Shown here piece after piece: positions 61,338 to 64,000 of a DNA stretch of 64,000 bases. The translations under genes were made by a program, and so were the position numbers. The stretch is from Mycobacterium sp. Z3061 (GTDB lineage: Bacteria; Actinomycetota; Actinomycetes; Mycobacteriales; Mycobacteriaceae), in NCBI RefSeq assembly GCF_031583025.1, contig NZ_CP134062.1, forward strand, positions 5,677,234 to 5,741,233, in the 5' to 3' direction. Position 1 is the first letter of the stretch; each line of letters begins with the position of its first letter. The notes under the pieces were generated by a model. It was not told the DNA's origin. It searched no databases and saw only the letters and a list, made by a program, of their open reading frames with translations.

Positions 61338-62864
61338 ATGGACGTCGAGGTGATTGGCAAGTACCTGTCGACCCTCCCCGAGGATGACGACCACCCCTAC
61401 CGCACCGGCCCGTGGCGTCCGCAGACCACGGAGTGGAAAGCTGACGACCTGACCGCGGTGGAGGGTGAGGTTCCGTCGGATCTGGACGGCATCTATCTGC
61501 GGAACACCGAGAACCCGCTGCATCCGGCGTTCAAGACCTATCACCCGTTCGACGGCGACGGCATGCTGCACGTGGTGGGTTTCCGCGACGGGAAGGCGTT
61601 TTACCGCAACCGGTTCGTTCAGACCGACGGTTTCCTGGCCGAAAACGAAGCGGGTGCACCGCTATGGCCCGGACTGGCCGAGCCGGTCGAGTTCGCCAAA
61701 CGCGACAAAGGCTGGGGCGCACGCGAATTGATGAAAGACGCGTCGAGCACGGACGTCATCGTCCACCGCGGGGTCGCGTTGACCAGTTTCTACCAGTGCG
61801 GCGACCTGTATCGGGTGGATCCCTATTCGGGCACCACGCTGGGCAAGGAGAGCTGGAACGGCGGCTTTCCGGTCGACTGGGGCGTATCCGCACATCCCAA
61901 GGTGGACAACAAAACCGGCGAGCTGTTGTTCTTCAACTACAGCAAGCAGGACCCGTACATGCATTACGGCGTGGTCGACGAGAACAATGATCTGGCCCAC
62001 TATGTCGACATCCCACTGCCGGGACCCCGGCTGCCCCATGACATGGCGTTCACCGAAAACTACGCCATTCTCAACGATTTCCCGCTCTTCTGGGATCCGC
62101 AACTGCTCGAGCACAAGGTGCACCTGCCGCGCTTCTACCCCGATATGCCGTCCCGCTTCGCGGTGATTCCGCGCCGCGGGTCGAGCGCTGATATCCGTTG
62201 GTTCGAGGCGGATCCGACGTTCGTGTTGCACTTCACCAACGCATACGAGGACGGCGACGAAATCGTGCTGGACGGTTTCTACGAGGGCGCGCCGCAACCT
62301 CAGGAAAGTGGTGCGGGCCCAGCTGGCAAGTGGGAGAAGCTGTTTCGGTTCCTGGCGCTGGACCGGATGCAGGCCCGATTGCACCGGTGGCGGTTCAACC
62401 TGGTGACCGGTGCGGTCAAGGAAGAGCAGCTGTCGGACTCCATCACCGAGTTCGGCATGATCAACGCGGACTACGCGACGTCGCCCTACCGCTACGTGTA
62501 TGCCGCCAGCGGCAAGCCCGGCTGGTTCCTGTTCGACGGACTGGTCAAACACGATCTGCTCACCGGCGGCGAGGAGCGGCACTCATTCGGCGAAGGCGTC
62601 TACGGCAGTGAGACCGCGATGGCGCCCCGAACGGGCGGCAGCGGCGCGGAAGACGACGGCTACCTGGTGACCCTGACGACCGACATGAACGCGGACGCGT
62701 CGTACTGCCTGGTGTTCGACGCCGCCCGGGTCGGGGACGGTCCGGTGTGCAAACTGGCACTGCCGGAACGCATTTGCAGTGGTACCCATTCGACCTGGGT
62801 GCCCGGCACGGAGTTGAGGCGGTGGGATCGGGCCGAGACGGCGGCCGACGCCGTGGGGCTGTAG
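61338..62864 (+). CDS. Carotenoid cleavage oxygenase family protein (Rv0913c type)
   Basis: Protein of 508 residues, ATG one base after the thiolase stop. The seven-bladed propeller pattern of carotenoid/stilbene oxygenases is visible: LDGIYLRNTENPLHP near the start, YHPFDGDGMLH, SAHPKVDNKTGELLFF, PRLPHDMAFTENYAIL, and VLHFTNAYEDGDEI, carrying the Fe-binding His residues. These enzymes split double bonds of carotenoids, retinoids or stilbenes with oxygen. The coupling with a thiolase suggests use of a chain-shortened or CoA-linked product, which is inference. Confidence 0.92.
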   Translation: MDVEVIGKYLSTLPEDDDHPYRTGPWRPQTTEWKADDLTAVEGEVPSDLDGIYLRNTENPLHPAFKTYHPFDGDGMLHVVGFRDGKAFYRNRFVQTDGFLAENEAGAPLWPGLAEPVEFAKRDKGWGARELMKDASSTDVIVHRGVALTSFYQCGDLYRVDPYSGTTLGKESWNGGFPVDWGVSAHPKVDNKTGELLFFNYSKQDPYMHYGVVDENNDLAHYVDIPLPGPRLPHDMAFTENYAILNDFPLFWDPQLLEHKVHLPRFYPDMPSRFAVIPRRGSSADIRWFEADPTFVLHFTNAYEDGDEIVLDGFYEGAPQPQESGAGPAGKWEKLFRFLALDRMQARLHRWRFNLVTGAVKEEQLSDSITEFGMINADYATSPYRYVYAASGKPGWFLFDGLVKHDLLTGGEERHSFGEGVYGSETAMAPRTGGSGAEDDGYLVTLTTDMNADASYCLVFDAARVGDGPVCKLALPERICSGTHSTWVPGTELRRWDRAETAADAVGL

Positions 62865-62868
62865 ACGC

Positions 62869-63342
62869 ATGGGCAAGCACCGCACGACGCACTGGCCCCT
62901 GTCGTTGGCGTCGATCGGCTCCATCAGATTCGCCCGACGCTCATCAAACTTCGCCGCGACGGTGCGGTTCTACCGCGAACTGGTAGGGCTGCCACTGCAC
63001 GAGACCTTCGGCGACAGCTACGGCAGCAACGGCGCCATCTTCGGGCTGCCCAGCTGGAATCTGACGATGGAGATCGTCGAGTCGGTCGAGCCCGTCGCGG
63101 TGGACCCGCACGAACAGCTGTGCCTGTACTTCCCGGATCAACAATCCCAACAGGCGGCGATCGCGCGCCTAGAGGCGGCGTCGTGTCCGCGTGTCGAGCA
63201 GCACCCCTACTGGAGCGCGGTGGGCGCGGTCACCTACCGGGACCCCGACGGCCGCGAGATCGTGTTCGCGCCCTTCGTCTACGGCGTCAACGAGCCGGAG
63301 GGTAGTTCGGCCTCCGGCACGCACGAGTTCCCCTCGAACTGA
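62869..63342 (+). CDS. VOC (glyoxalase/bleomycin resistance-like) protein
   Basis: Protein of 157 residues starting five bases after the carotenoid oxygenase stop. It shows the paired beta-alpha-beta-beta-beta pattern: ATVRFYRELVGLPLHETFGDSYGSNGAIFGLP, then EQLCLYFPDQQSQQAAIARLE and AVTYRDPDGREIVFAPFV. VOC proteins bind a metal and act on small hydrophobic or electrophilic substrates. The gene is third in the thiolase-oxygenase unit and may process or sequester the cleavage product. Exact substrate unknown. Confidence 0.85.
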   Translation: MGKHRTTHWPLSLASIGSIRFARRSSNFAATVRFYRELVGLPLHETFGDSYGSNGAIFGLPSWNLTMEIVESVEPVAVDPHEQLCLYFPDQQSQQAAIARLEAASCPRVEQHPYWSAVGAVTYRDPDGREIVFAPFVYGVNEPEGSSASGTHEFPSN

Positions 63343-63405
63343 AACTTTTTGCCGTGCTTGTTCGCGGTTTGCGGCCATCGAACCTGCGGCTGCCGCCGCC
63401 GGACA

Positions 63406-63840
63406 CTACTCCTCCAAGGCACGCGCGCATCGGTCGAGAATCGCCCGGAAGTTCCAGGGGAACAGACGGGAGGTGACGGCCTCCATTGCCTTGCCGCCCG
63501 CGCGAACAGGATGGGTGTATTCCGTCAACCAGCTGACGTGAGTTCCTTCTGCTTCGGGGGTGAACGTCAGAGTGCCGCCCTCATGGTCGAAGACAGGGAA
63601 GGACCGAACGATCCGATACGAGTAACCGCGCGGTGGATCATATGCAGTGATTTCTTCTCGAAGCCACATGCCTGTGGCGATCGCCTCCCGCAGTCCACCG
63701 GCGCCATGGCCTGATGAGTTCTTCGCCCAACCGGCCTTGAGAATCAGAGGCGCCGCGGTCAAGTTAGCGGGGTCCGACAGCCAACCGAAGACTCGTTCGG
63801 GCGAAGCCCTGATCGTCCGCTCCACGTGAATCTTGACCAT
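63406..63840 (-). CDS. SRPBCC / polyketide cyclase-like protein (Rv0910 type)
   Basis: Protein of 144 residues, MVKIHVERTIRASPERVFGWLSDPANLTAAP, with the START-like pattern continuing through YSYRIVRSFPVFDHEGGTLTFTPEAEGTHVSW and a C-terminal helix. The fold binds hydrophobic ligands. Its length equals that of Rv0910, which has been proposed as the toxin of a Rv0909-Rv0910 pair. No Rv0909-like antitoxin frame is visible just upstream in the 66 bases to the next gene. It is convergent with the VOC gene. Confidence 0.85.
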   Translation of the reverse strand: MVKIHVERTIRASPERVFGWLSDPANLTAAPLILKAGWAKNSSGHGAGGLREAIATGMWLREEITAYDPPRGYSYRIVRSFPVFDHEGGTLTFTPEAEGTHVSWLTEYTHPVRAGGKAMEAVTSRLFPWNFRAILDRCARALEE

Positions 63841-63906
63841 CAGGAATCCCGCCCTTGTCGTCTGCGTACACCAGCAGGGAAACCTTAGACGGACGACTCC
63901 TACGTT

Positions 63907-64000
63907 CTAGCGCTCTCTGCCCAACGCAGCGGTCGCCACCGCCCACAGCGCACACAGCACCGCGCACCCGGCGGCGACCGCCCCCACGTACAACCCGTAT
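63907..64000 (-). CDS. C-terminal end of a membrane protein
   Basis: The reverse strand is open from the window edge to a TAG at 63909-63907. The last 30 codons read YGLYVGAVAAGCAVLCALWA followed by VATAALGRER, a single membrane helix with a short basic end. The rest lies outside the window. By position it may be the Rv0912-type membrane protein, but this cannot be verified. Confidence 0.5.
   Translation of the reverse strand, partial: YGLYVGAVAAGCAVLCALWAVATAALGRER

Overview
The window is a high-GC actinobacterial chromosome segment from a Mycobacterium, most likely a slow-growing non-tuberculous species. Evidence is five PE/PE_PGRS genes plus a PE-PPE pair, a full non-homologous end-joining set (mku, ligD, uvrD1), several LLM-type (F420-like) oxidoreductases, pknD beside pst genes, and GTG/TTG starts. 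From memory of the M. tuberculosis H37Rv gene order, the segment runs as an inverted copy of about Rv0955 down to Rv0910, with several insertions and one loss. These Rv equivalences come from protein resemblance and gene order, not from a search.

Layout. 1-1.5 kb: start of perM and an Rv0954-type membrane antigen. 1.6-4.2 kb: an LLM oxidoreductase behind a KstR-like box, and a thiolase-like protein. 4.3-7.2 kb: two PE_PGRS genes, both with broken reading frames; the first contains 22 bases identical to an Illumina adapter, the second one apparent extra G. 7.3-11.3 kb: sucCD, a divergent M23 peptidase with a CRP-like site between them, and a membrane protein. 11.3-16.8 kb: uvrD1, chorismate mutase behind a probable aromatic amino-acid attenuator, pgi, and an SDR. 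16.8-25 kb: a Nei/Fpg-type glycosylase, three PE genes, cobF, a diiron oxygenase and an unusual flavoprotein. 25-27 kb: a STAS/ATPase regulator and an LLM oxidoreductase. 27-31.2 kb: an accessory block of crotonase, methyltransferase, PadR regulator with paired operators, mycothiol-type isomerase and SnoaL-like protein. 31.2-37.4 kb: a FAH/metallo-beta-lactamase fusion overlapping ligD, a PfkB kinase and mku. 37.4-44 kb: pstS, pknD and a convergent pstS-pstC-pstA operon without pstB. 45-51.4 kb: orphan VapC, then a six-gene same-strand run (SDR, dehydrogenase, FMN reductase, mntH, GGCT/poly-gamma-glutamate hydrolase fusion, LLM). 51.4-57.8 kb: tRNA-Arg followed by genes I cannot place in the expected synteny (secreted protein, Rieske oxygenase, DUF1275, DesA3-type desaturase with its reductase, PucR-type regulator). 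57.8-64 kb: small anchored protein, PE-PPE pair, structured intergenic element, thiolase, carotenoid oxygenase, VOC protein, SRPBCC protein and the end of a membrane protein.

How the genes work together. uvrD1, mku and ligD are helicase, end-binding protein and polymerase/ligase of mycobacterial end joining. The desaturase and ferredoxin reductase form an electron-transfer pair. pstS/C/A and PknD belong to phosphate uptake and signalling. Convergent gene pairs are repeatedly separated by related palindromes that look like shared terminators. The strongest candidate for a little-described system is the leader upstream of chorismate mutase: a 19-codon peptide with a Phe-Phe-Tyr-Gly-Tyr run followed by a terminator hairpin.
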